From positions 1 to 18,293 of the forward strand of contig JAICTU010000144.1 of assembly GCA_025936205.1 (NCBI GenBank): a DNA stretch of 18,293 nucleotides, given 5' to 3'. The DNA comes from Polyangiaceae bacterium. Its GTDB lineage: Bacteria > Myxococcota > Polyangia > Polyangiales > Polyangiaceae. This document shows positions 1-6,591 of the stretch, piece after piece. A program made the position numbers and the translations under genes. Under the pieces are notes generated by a model, which was given only the letters and a program-made list of their open reading frames with translations, was not told the DNA's origin and ran no database searches. Position 1 is the first letter of the stretch. Each line of letters opens with the position of its first letter.

Positions 1-2
1 AC

Positions 3-377
3 AGCGCGCCCAGCCAGCGCCCCTCGGGCGTGCGGCGCGTGTCCCGCGAGTGGCGCTGTCTCGAACTGGGGCAGCCCGAGTCGCTTCGCCTCGGGCGGAG
101 CGAGGACTCGCGCGTCAGCATCGCGCAGCTCTCGATCAACGGCGAGCGGTTGCGCCACAGCGGGCCTGCCGAGTGGCTGCCCGAGACGACCGAGTTCGTC
201 CATCGCGCCGCGCTGCTGGTGGCGCAAGGCCTGGGCTTCGAGCGCTGCCGCAGCGTCTGCCTGCAGGGGGCGGACGCGGTGCTCACCGTCTCTGACGCCG
301 GGCCCAGCACGGTCACGGGCGTGACCGGCCCGGTCGAGCAGCTCTCGAACGTGCTGCGCCAGCGAGGTCTGAAATGA
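3..377 (+). CDS. Hypothetical protein, 5' end outside the window
   Basis: The reading frame is open to the left edge, so the true start may lie outside; the first start-like codon inside is a GTG at 30, which would give 115 aa. I do not recognise the family with confidence. The last ~60 residues (RAALLVAQGLGFERC... VTGPVEQLSNVLRQRGLK) look like an alternating strand/helix domain of Roadblock/LC7 size, which would fit the next gene, but this is only a suspicion. Its stop codon overlaps the next start (ATGA, 374-377), so the two genes are very probably co-transcribed and translationally coupled. No signal peptide or membrane segment is visible in the part present. Confidence 0.6.
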   Translation, partial: SAPSQRPSGVRRVSREWRCLELGQPESLRLGRSEDSRVSIAQLSINGERLRHSGPAEWLPETTEFVHRAALLVAQGLGFERCRSVCLQGADAVLTVSDAGPSTVTGVTGPVEQLSNVLRQRGLK

Positions 378-715
378 TCGTGCAGCGCTTGCTGGAGATC
401 CTGCACGACGTGCAGGGCGTGCTGGGCAGCTTCGTGGTGGCGCCCGAGGGCGAGTTGCTCGTGCGCTGCATGCCGGAGCGGTTCGAGCGCGCCCACCTGG
501 AGCTGACCGCGAGCCGCGTGGCGCGGGTGCTGCAATGCAGCAGCGCGAACGGCGTCGTGCCGCAGGACGGCGTGTTCGATTTTGGTGAAGGCAAGCTCTG
601 GGTGCGCGAGTTCGTGCGGGGCTACCTGTGCGTGTTGTGCACGGCGGGCGTCGACATGAAGTCGCTCAAGCTCACGGCGCGCCTGGTCGCGCGCGGGCTG
701 CCCGCACAGCTCTAG
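374..715 (+). CDS. Roadblock/LC7 domain protein (MglB-like)
   Basis: A 113-aa protein that is essentially one Roadblock/LC7 domain. The start is fixed by the ATGA overlap with the upstream stop and a GAGG element at 364-367. The N-terminus (VQRLLEILHDVQGVLGSFVV, then a PEGELLVRCMPE turn) is the typical helix followed by first strand of the family. The later part (GKLWVREFVRGYLCVLC, then SLKLTARLVARGL) gives the remaining strands and closing helix. Members such as MglB of Myxococcus dimerise and regulate or scaffold small Ras-like GTPases in polarity and motility. No GTPase gene lies inside the window; it could be further upstream. The role as a GTPase partner is inferred from the family only. 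Confidence 0.75.
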   Translation: MIVQRLLEILHDVQGVLGSFVVAPEGELLVRCMPERFERAHLELTASRVARVLQCSSANGVVPQDGVFDFGEGKLWVREFVRGYLCVLCTAGVDMKSLKLTARLVARGLPAQL

Positions 716-782
716 CCGCTGCAATCGCGCCACGCTTGTCACTCTCTGCCGGCCTGCTCCGTAGCTAAGCTCTTTCCAGCGA

Positions 783-807
783 CGGCAACGCCACACCGGC
801 GTTGCCG
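783..807 (+). terminator. 10-bp perfect stem-loop after the Roadblock gene
   Basis: CGGCAACGCC (783-792) pairs perfectly with GGCGTTGCCG (798-807) around the 5-nt loop ACACC. It lies 67 nt after the Roadblock stop. The stem is long and GC-rich, but no T-tract follows, so an intrinsic terminator is only one reading; an RNA-stabilising or regulatory hairpin is equally possible. Confidence 0.45.
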
Positions 808-943
808 ATACGCGCGGCGAGAGCCAGGTCGGCGGCACGCTTCAATTCCGTTTTGGCGAGCGGGGCGGCTTCGACATGAAGGTGCTCGAGAACGCGGCGC
901 TGACGCATTCCGAGACCTTGGGCGGAGGGGTTCTGCGCTCGCA

Positions 944-973
944 AAATCGAAGTTCCCATGGAAACCTCGATTT
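944..973. repeat. 30-nt near-perfect palindrome centred on CCATGG
   Basis: The arms AAATCGA...TCGATTT (944-950 and 967-973) flank a CCATGG centre (956-961). Across all 15 pairs only two positions deviate. If transcribed from the minus strand both become G-U wobbles, while on the plus strand they are A-C mismatches. It sits in gene-free DNA. It could be a protein-binding operator, a site remnant or part of an RNA on the minus strand. Confidence 0.5.
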
Positions 974-1268
974 GTACGGCGCGGGGGGACCTGGCGAGCT
1001 GCTCCGACGGAGCGGATGCCGGCGTGGGCACACGCCGCCGCACGGACCCTTCCCGACGCTGTCTCGCTCTCTTGGCGATGAATTCGTGGGGATCTCTCGG
1101 GGCCGGGCCTCCGCTTCACGAACATGGCCGAAGCCTCGGGGCGCGTGGCGCCCTGGGGCGGCCGTCAGCGTAGCTAGCGCCGGCAGGGACGGCGAGAACC
1201 GGAGCGAGCGAACGGCGGAGGGCCTTGCTAGCTGGACAGATGCAGCCCCGCGCGGACTCGACACGGTC

Positions 1269-1390
1269 TCGCGCGAATACAGGGCAGCGTGCCAAAGCGG
1301 GCGGCGCGTGCCGACGTGGGCGTGATAGGGGTCGCGCGATACAGGGCGTCGGGCGGAAGCGGGGCGACGTCGGACGGAAGCGGGCGGCGG
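1269..1390. repeat. Degenerate short direct repeats
   Basis: A near-identical 16-17 nt element (tcgcgcgaatacagggc at 1269-1285, tcgcgcgatacagggc at 1332-1347) recurs about 63 nt apart. The second copy runs into a further pair of 19-nt elements, gtcgggcggaagcggggcg (1348) and gtcggacggaagcgggcgg (1370), 22 nt apart. Purpose unknown; they look like old tandem duplications in gene-free DNA. Confidence 0.45.
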
Positions 1391-1900
1391 CATGCGGACG
1401 CAGACGGACGTCAACGGCTTTGCAGTCCGTTCTCTTACCTTTTTCCGGGTGCTCTTGATCGTTCGCATGCTCTCGGGTCTTTTGGTTGAGAGGTTGGGCA
1501 TTTTGGGGACGCACTGCTCCCGTCGGCCTTTGCCCGCGTTGGTGGGACTGGCCGTCGTCACATGCGCATCCGGCGCCGTGAGGAACCGGGCGGCGCACGC
1601 CCACTGAGCGACTCCGCGATATCGCTGCCGCGCGTGGACTGCCGTGCGAGAGAAGGCAGTGCGAGAGGCCGGCGCCCATGAAAACTGCATCTGCGCGGTC
1701 GATTTCGCTCGACGAGATTTGCGCGACTCGAGCGGTCGCGAGCGGCGATGGCGCCCGAAACCTGCGTTGCCTCGTCGCAGAGCCCGCCAGCAGAGCCACG
1801 GGCGCTTTCAGGGGCAAAGACCGCGTGGCGCTCGCTGCGAGCACAGCGGGGAGGCAATGCGAGCCTCGAAAATCCTCATGATAGAGTGCTGCCTGAAGCG

Positions 1901-1906
1901 GGAGGG
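1901..1906 (+). promoter_or_regulatory. Ribosome binding site that sets the HNH start
   Basis: GGAGGG lies 4 nt before the ATG at 1911. The frame is open for another 89 codons upstream, but none of the upstream starts has a comparable site, so this element decides the start. Confidence 0.6.
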
Positions 1907-1910
1907 AAGC

Positions 1911-3347
1911 ATGAGCGAATGGTTGATCGCGCACGAAACGCTGTCGCGGCTGGCGCGGGAGCGAGCCGCGGCCGACGCACTGGAGGGGCAGTGGCTGCTG
2001 CGCGCGCGGCGGGCGCAGACGCACCTGCAGTTGGGCTTTGGCAGCTTCGTCAGTTACGTGGAACAGCTCTTCGGTTACACACCTCGCACCATCGTGGAAA
2101 AGCTGCGCGTCGCCGAAGCATTGGAGCAGCTGCCGGCGTCGCGAGCGTCGCTCGAGCAAGGCCGGCTCGGCTGGTCCGCTCTGCGCGAGCTCACGCGGGT
2201 GGCCGTGAGAGAAACGGAAGAGGCCTGGTTGCGAGCGGCCCAAGGCAAGACCGTGCGCCAGCTCGAGCAACTGGTCGCGGGCAAGCGCCCGGGAGATGCA
2301 CCGTCTGCCCCACCGGATCCGTGCGCGATGCGCTACGTGTTGCGCTTCGAAGTGACGGCCGAGGCGTACGCGCTGGTTCGAGAGGCGTTGCTGGAGCTGC
2401 GCCGGCGGAGCGCGAGCTGTTTCGATGACGATACGGCGCTGCTCGAGCTGGCCCGCTGCGTTCTCGGCGGCCCTGCGCTCGGCGCACGTGATGAGGGTCG
2501 CTCGAGCTACCAGATTGCGCTCAGCGTCTGTCCGGAGTGCGGCAGCGGGCGTCAGCCCGCCAACGGACAGCTGGTCACACTGCCACCCGAAATCGTAGAG
2601 ATGGCCGAGTGTGATGCCCAGCGCTTGCCGACGTTGGAGGGGAACGCATCCCACGTCGGCCGCGATGAACACAGCCCGGACAACGAGGGCCTCCCTGCGC
2701 ACGCCCACGTGGGCGGCATAGCCGAGGACTGCGGTGACCACGACGCGTGCCCGACTGCCGACCCCCACGTGAGCGGCAGTGCTGACGCACACCGCCCCGC
2801 GTCCGATGCGCGCCCGGCTGCCCAGGCCCGCGTGGGCCACGCTCGCGACCGCGCTCCCACCCGCAGGGCCACGCGGGCCCAGCAAGATATCCCGCCGGCG
2901 CTGCGCCGCGCGGTGTTGCGCCGCGATGAGCGGCGCTGTCGCGTCGCTGGCTGCCGGAACGCCACCTTCCTCGATCTGCATCACATCCGGCCGCGCTCGG
3001 AAGGTGGCCGCCACAGCGCCGACAATCTCGTCACGCTGTGCGCCGCCCATCACCGCGCGCTGCACCGGGGCGAGCTGCGCAGCGCCGGACATGCCAGCGA
3101 CTTTCGCGTGCTGCCGAGCGCGCTCGAGGCGCCAGTGGACGGCGGCGCGCCGCCGTCCTCCTCGAACTCGCTCGATGTCGCCGCAAAGGTGGCTTCTGGA
3201 TTGCGCCAGCTGGGCTTTCGCCCGGCGGACGTCCACAGCGTGCTCGAGGAGCTGCGGCAGCGGAGTGAGCTCGCCGCCGCCGCGCCGCAGCAATGGCTCC
3301 GCGAAGCGCTGATGCGCTTGCATCGAGCTCCTGCGCGCCATCGCTGA
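1911..3347 (+). CDS. HNH endonuclease with DUF222-like N-terminus and RuvA-C-like tail
   Basis: A 478-aa protein. Residues 1-130 are a helical DUF222-type domain (LLRARRAQTHLQLGFGSF, FGYTPRTIVEKLRVAEAL, GRLGWSALRELTRVAV), as found in many actinobacterial and myxobacterial HNH proteins. A CPEC motif follows near residue 210. Residues ~247-318 form a low-complexity linker made of degenerate ~20-aa repeats, each with a HVG/HVS/RVG core. The HNH nuclease is at ~330-385: C343 and C348, the catalytic-type pair H357-H358 (LDLHHIRP), N371 in ADNLVTLC, and C377-x2-H380, the usual zinc-bound beta-beta-alpha metal fold. The last ~50 residues (LRQLGFRPADVHSVLEEL... APQQWLREALMRL) resemble the third domain of RuvA, which contacts the RuvB motor. 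DNA cleavage is expected from the family; the biological target of this group is not established. The gene stands alone, with no methylase, integrase or intron hallmark beside it. Confidence 0.85.
   Translation: MSEWLIAHETLSRLARERAAADALEGQWLLRARRAQTHLQLGFGSFVSYVEQLFGYTPRTIVEKLRVAEALEQLPASRASLEQGRLGWSALRELTRVAVRETEEAWLRAAQGKTVRQLEQLVAGKRPGDAPSAPPDPCAMRYVLRFEVTAEAYALVREALLELRRRSASCFDDDTALLELARCVLGGPALGARDEGRSSYQIALSVCPECGSGRQPANGQLVTLPPEIVEMAECDAQRLPTLEGNASHVGRDEHSPDNEGLPAHAHVGGIAEDCGDHDACPTADPHVSGSADAHRPASDARPAAQARVGHARDRAPTRRATRAQQDIPPALRRAVLRRDERRCRVAGCRNATFLDLHHIRPRSEGGRHSADNLVTLCAAHHRALHRGELRSAGHASDFRVLPSALEAPVDGGAPPSSSNSLDVAAKVASGLRQLGFRPADVHSVLEELRQRSELAAAAPQQWLREALMRLHRAPARHR
2641..2850 (+). 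repeat. Degenerate ~60-bp repeats in the HNH linker
   Basis: A cccacgtggg-like core occurs four times, near 2650, 2704, 2764 and 2826, so 54-62 bp apart and in frame. The encoded units start with SHVG, AHVG, PHVS and ARVG. The core itself is close to a palindrome (CCCACGTGGG). The array fills the linker between the N-terminal domain and the HNH domain and probably arose by tandem duplication followed by drift. Confidence 0.55.
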
Positions 3348-3778
3348 GAGCAGCGGGGCCCGGCGCGCGTGCCCTCCCGCACTGGTGCTGCTCCCCCCCA
3401 AAGCCCCCGAAGCCCGACGGCACCCCATCGACCCCGTGCGACGCCACCCGGCGCCCCGAGGCGTCGGGCATCTCCGCCCAGATGAGGCCCGGCCTAAATC
3501 CAGGCACAAAGCGCTGGCGGCAGGCGCTGCGAGCTGCGAGGAATCCTGGGGCCCGGCCCTGCTCGCTCCACCGAAGCAGGCTCTCCCCGGCGCCCGCTCG
3601 AGCGCAAAGGGGGGCACTTTTGCTGCCGCAGCCGGGGCGCTGCATTCTGGCCTGGGCCGAGAGGTCGCGCCGGTGCGCGCGATGACTTTCGCCACGTTCG
3701 GCACTCGCTCGTCACTCCGCGAGTGTGGCGAGTACTATGCGGAGGGTGGGGATCTCGGCTAAGAGCGGGCACGGCACG
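3348..3778. other. Intergenic region before glgB
   Basis: About 430 bp separate the HNH stop from the chosen glgB start. No frame gives a plausible protein. The only clear structure is a 7-bp perfect hairpin, CACTCGC (3702-3708) with GCGAGTG (3719-3725), about 55 nt upstream of the chosen start; it would fall in the mRNA leader. No convincing promoter could be picked by eye. Confidence 0.4.
3702..3725 (+). promoter_or_regulatory. Hairpin in the presumed glgB leader
   Basis: Perfect 7-bp inverted repeat CACTCGC/GCGAGTG with a 10-nt spacer. If the alternative GTG start at 3725 were used, the start would be inside the stem, which argues mildly for the downstream ATG at 3779. Could be a leader structure or a dyad operator. 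Confidence 0.3.
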
Positions 3779-5800
3779 ATGAGCAACGGTACTCCTGCAC
3801 CAAATCCCGATCGCGAGCACGGCAAGGGCCCGAGGCAGCCTGCGCCACCTGCAGGGCTGCCACCTGCAGGGCTGCCACCTGCAGGGCTGCCCAATGCAGA
3901 GCTGCCCAATGCAGAGCTGCAGGAGCTGGACTTTCACTTGTTCAGCGAGGGCACGCACACGCGCATTTACGAGAAGCTGGGCGCGCACCCGGCGCAGCGC
4001 AATGGCGTGGCGGGAACGCTGTTCGCTGTCTGGGCACCGAATGCCGGGGCCGTCAGCGTGATCGGCGACTTCAACGGCTGGGACAACCAGCGCACGCCGT
4101 TGAAGCCGGCGGGGCAGAGCGGCGTGTGGAGCGGCTTCGTGCCGCAGCTGGGGCAGGGCAGCGTCTACAAGTATCACGTCGTCTCCAGTGACGGGCGCTA
4201 CCGCTTCGACAAGACGGATCCGTACGGCTTTTACTCCGAGATGCCGCCGCGCACGGGGAGCGTGGTCTGGGACCTGAGCTACGAATGGCAGGACCGGCGC
4301 TGGATGGCGGAGCGGGCGCGGCGCAACGCGCTGGACGCGCCGATCTCGATTTACGAGCTGCACCTCGGCTCGTGGATGCGCGTGCCGGAGGATGGCCTGC
4401 GCTCGCTCCACTACCGGGAGGCGGCGCCCAAGATCGCCGAGCACGTGCGGCGGCTCGGCTTCACTCACGTGGAGCTGATGCCCGTGATGGAGCATCCGTT
4501 CTTTGGTTCGTGGGGCTATCAGGTCACGGGGTACTTCGCGCCCACCGCGCGCTACGGCACTCCGCAGGACTTGATGTACCTGATCGATGTGCTGCACCAG
4601 AACGAGATCGGCGTGATCCTGGACTGGGTGCCGGCGCACTTTCCGAAAGACGGGCCTTCGCTCGTCTACTTCGACGGCACCCACCTGTATGAGCACGCCG
4701 ATCCACGGCAAGGGGATCACCCCGAGTGGGGCACGATGATCTACAACTACGGGCGGCACGAGGTGCGCTCGTTCTTGACCTCGAGCGCGATGTTCTGGCT
4801 CGACCGCTATCACGTCGACGGTCTGCGCGTGGATGGCGTGAGCTCGATGTTGTACCTCGACTACGGCCGGCATCAGGGGGAGTGGCTACCGAATCAGTAT
4901 GGCGGGCGAGAAAACCTGGAGGCCGTCGATTTTTTGAAGCACCTGAACGGCGTGATCCATCGCCAGCAGCCGGACGTGCTGACCATCGCCGAGGAGTCCA
5001 CGGCCTGGCCCAACGTGACGCGCCCCGCGCATCTGGGCGGCCTCGGCTTCGATCTGAAGTGGGATATGGGCTGGATGCACGACACGCTGCGCTACATGAA
5101 GAACGAGCCGGTGCATCGCAAGTTTCATCACGGCAACCTGACGTTCCGCGGCATCTACGCGCAGCATGAGCGCTTCGTGCTCGCGCTCTCTCATGACGAA
5201 GTGGTGCACGGCAAGGGCTCGCTGATCGGTCGCATGCCGGGCGACACCTGGCAAAAGTACGCGAACTTGCGCTTGTTGTTCGGGTACATGTGGGCGCTGT
5301 CGGGCAAGAAGCTGCTGTTCATGGGCGGTGAGCTCGGGCAATGGCGCGAGTGGAACCACGACGCGAGCTTGGACTGGCATTTGCTGGCACAGGATGAGGC
5401 GCGCGGGGTGGTGCACCTGGTGGAACAGCTGAACCGGATCTTCCGCGAGAACCCGGCGCTGCACGAGCTGGATTTCGACGCGGCAGGCTTCGAGTGGATC
5501 GACGCCAACGACAGCGACCAGAGCACGCTGTCCTTCCTTCGCCATCCTCGTTCCCGAGCACCGAGTGTGGCCGTGGTGCTCAATTTCACGCCTGTGCCGC
5601 GCCATGACTTCCGGCTCGGCGTGTCGCAAGATGGCTTCTGGGAAGAGATCCTGAACACGGACGCGAAGGAGTTCGGAGGCAGCGGCCAGGGGAACCTGGG
5701 CGGAGTGCAGGCTTCGCCCGTGGGCAGCCACGGCCGTCCCCTGTCGGTCAGCTTGACGTTGCCGCCGCTCGGCGTCGTGTTCTTGCGAGCTCCTCGTTGA
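3779..5800 (+). CDS. glgB: 1,4-alpha-glucan branching enzyme GlgB
   Basis: A 673-aa cytoplasmic enzyme that cuts alpha-1,4 glucan chains and re-attaches them by alpha-1,6 links during glycogen synthesis. After a repeat-rich N-tail (to ~residue 47) comes a CBM48/early-set beta domain (LFAVWAPNAGAVSVIGDFNGWDN, then YKYHVV), then the GH13 (beta/alpha)8 barrel and a C-terminal all-beta domain. All four GH13 regions are present: DWVPAHFP; GLRVDGVSSM with nucleophile D352; TIAEES with acid/base E405; SHDEVVHG with transition-state stabiliser D473. The length suits the short bacterial type that has one N-terminal beta domain. The ATG at 3779 was chosen because the repeat tail follows directly; ATG 3737 and GTG 3725 are in frame and possible, and no start has a strong ribosome site. 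No other glycogen genes are in the window. Confidence 0.95.
   Translation: MSNGTPAPNPDREHGKGPRQPAPPAGLPPAGLPPAGLPNAELPNAELQELDFHLFSEGTHTRIYEKLGAHPAQRNGVAGTLFAVWAPNAGAVSVIGDFNGWDNQRTPLKPAGQSGVWSGFVPQLGQGSVYKYHVVSSDGRYRFDKTDPYGFYSEMPPRTGSVVWDLSYEWQDRRWMAERARRNALDAPISIYELHLGSWMRVPEDGLRSLHYREAAPKIAEHVRRLGFTHVELMPVMEHPFFGSWGYQVTGYFAPTARYGTPQDLMYLIDVLHQNEIGVILDWVPAHFPKDGPSLVYFDGTHLYEHADPRQGDHPEWGTMIYNYGRHEVRSFLTSSAMFWLDRYHVDGLRVDGVSSMLYLDYGRHQGEWLPNQYGGRENLEAVDFLKHLNGVIHRQQPDVLTIAEESTAWPNVTRPAHLGGLGFDLKWDMGWMHDTLRYMKNEPVHRKFHHGNLTFRGIYAQHERFVLALSHDEVVHGKGSLIGRMPGDTWQKYANLRLLFGYMWALSGKKLLFMGGELGQWREWNHDASLDWHLLAQDEARGVVHLVEQLNRIFRENPALHELDFDAAGFEWIDANDSDQSTLSFLRHPRSRAPSVAVVLNFTPVPRHDFRLGVSQDGFWEEILNTDAKEFGGSGQGNLGGVQASPVGSHGRPLSVSLTLPPLGVVFLRAPR
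3845..3919 (+). repeat. In-frame 15-bp tandem repeat, 5 copies, in glgB
   Basis: Three identical units ccacctgcagggctg (3845, 3860, 3875) are followed by two identical variant units cccaatgcagagctg (3890, 3905). They encode PPAGL x3 then PNAEL x2, a flexible Pro-rich tail before the catalytic protein. The identity within each sub-block shows recent slippage or unequal duplication. Confidence 0.95.
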
Positions 5801-5863
5801 TCACAGAGGTGTTGATCACAGAGGTGTTGATCAGAGAGGTACTGATCAGAGGGCGCTGATCAG
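5796..5863. repeat. 15-bp tandem repeat between glgB and the lipoprotein gene
   Basis: Unit gttgatcacagaggt at 5796-5810 and identically at 5811-5825, then gttgatcagagaggt (5826-5840), a diverged copy (5841-5855) and a partial copy to 5863. Every unit contains the palindrome TGATCA. The array begins inside the last sense codon and stop of glgB and runs into the stop codon of the convergent lipoprotein gene (5860-5862), so it fills the whole intergenic gap. Confidence 0.95.
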
Positions 5864-6582
5864 GGCGCTTTCACGGGCTCGCGCGTCTCTTTTACCACGC
5901 GGCCGTCGTCGAACTCTCGAGTGGTCTTCAGGTAGCCTCGATCGTCGGGGCTCTGCGTCTGCGAGTTGCTGCGCACCAGCTCGAGCTTGCCGCTCGCCCA
6001 GCGGTAGGTCGAGCTCTCTTGCAGGAGCCCGGCGTGGCCGCCTTTTTCGTGCGTCCGCAGCTCGTGCGTCGCGAGGTCGAGGGTCAGGTTCGTCAGTTTC
6101 CCGATGCGCTCGAACGCGCCTTGCTGGGGCACGACCGTCCAGTAGTCGAGCGTCAGGTTCGGCGTGCCGAGCACGGCTCCGAACGCAAAATCCAACACGC
6201 CGTCGAAGTTGATGTCGATGGCTTGCAGCAGGTAGTCGCCCGAGGGGGACGAGGCGTCGGTCAGCTGAAACACCTGCGGGGCGGCCGGCGACGATGCACG
6301 CGCGATCTGGAGCGAGGTCACGCCCTGGTCGCCATCGGGCTGGAAGCGCACCTCGAATTGCAGGTCGGCGCTCGCTTCGAGGCGGCAGGGCGTGCAAGAT
6401 TTGACCTGCAAGATCGGCGAGGCGCTGGACAGCCGCGGGGGCGGGGGCAGCACTGGTGGGGCCGGCGCCAGGGGTTTCGCGCTCGAGCGAGGCTGGAGCG
6501 CCGGCGCGGAACGGGACTGGTCCGAGTGACACCCGGCCGTGGCCAGGAGCAGGAACGCGAGCAGGGGAGAGCTGGCCTTCAT
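5860..6582 (-). CDS. Putative lipoprotein, XAC2610-like
   Basis: A 240-aa protein. The N-terminus (MKASS, a hydrophobic stretch LLAFLLLATAG, then C18) is a lipoprotein signal peptide with a slightly non-standard lipobox (TAGC). A Pro/Ser-rich linker follows to ~residue 55. The core contains LLQAIDINFDGVLDFAFG, then TLDYWTVVPQQGAFE, the pattern of XAC2610-type and FG-GAP-like periplasmic beta-propeller proteins in which an Asp-rich DxNFDGxxD loop may bind calcium. A Xanthomonas member of this fold inhibits lysozyme-like toxins, so its place 9 bp downstream of a GH19 lysozyme gene is suggestive, but an inhibitor role here is inference only. Probably the last gene of the minus-strand set. Confidence 0.7.
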   Translation of the reverse strand: MKASSPLLAFLLLATAGCHSDQSRSAPALQPRSSAKPLAPAPPVLPPPPRLSSASPILQVKSCTPCRLEASADLQFEVRFQPDGDQGVTSLQIARASSPAAPQVFQLTDASSPSGDYLLQAIDINFDGVLDFAFGAVLGTPNLTLDYWTVVPQQGAFERIGKLTNLTLDLATHELRTHEKGGHAGLLQESSTYRWASGKLELVRSNSQTQSPDDRGYLKTTREFDDGRVVKETREPVKAP

Positions 6583-6591
6583 GTGCTCGAG

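Larger units (their letters stand above)
716..1910. other. 1.2-kb region without a supported gene
   Basis: Open frames exist on both strands here, but their translations are Arg/Pro/Ala-rich, low in hydrophobic residues, match no family I know and lack good ribosome sites, so I treat them as GC-driven artefacts. The stretch contains the stem-loop at 783-807, a 30-nt near-palindrome at 944-973, a 7-bp hairpin at 1020-1037 (GGCA loop), short degenerate repeats at 1269-1390, and a less GC-rich, T-rich patch around 1430-1520. A 5' leader for the HNH gene, decayed coding sequence or a structured RNA are all possible. Confidence 0.5.

Noticed and set aside
1395..1450. Minus-strand ACGGACTGCAAAGCCGT looked like a tRNA-Cys anticodon arm
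   Set aside because: No T arm, D arm or acceptor stem could be built around it, and the arm itself has a mismatch at the loop-closing pair.
3505..3525. ctggcggcaggcgctgcg considered as a sigma-54 promoter for glgB
   Set aside because: The GG and GC doublets do not have the required 10-nt spacing, and the site is more than 250 nt from the start.
1116..3704. Very long open frame on the minus strand (862 codons)
   Set aside because: It runs antisense to the HNH gene and the flanking gap; its translation is Arg/Ala-rich without motifs, a mirror of GC-rich codon usage.
3845..3919. Regular repeats considered as a CRISPR array
   Set aside because: The units are 15 bp, directly adjacent without spacers, and in frame within glgB.
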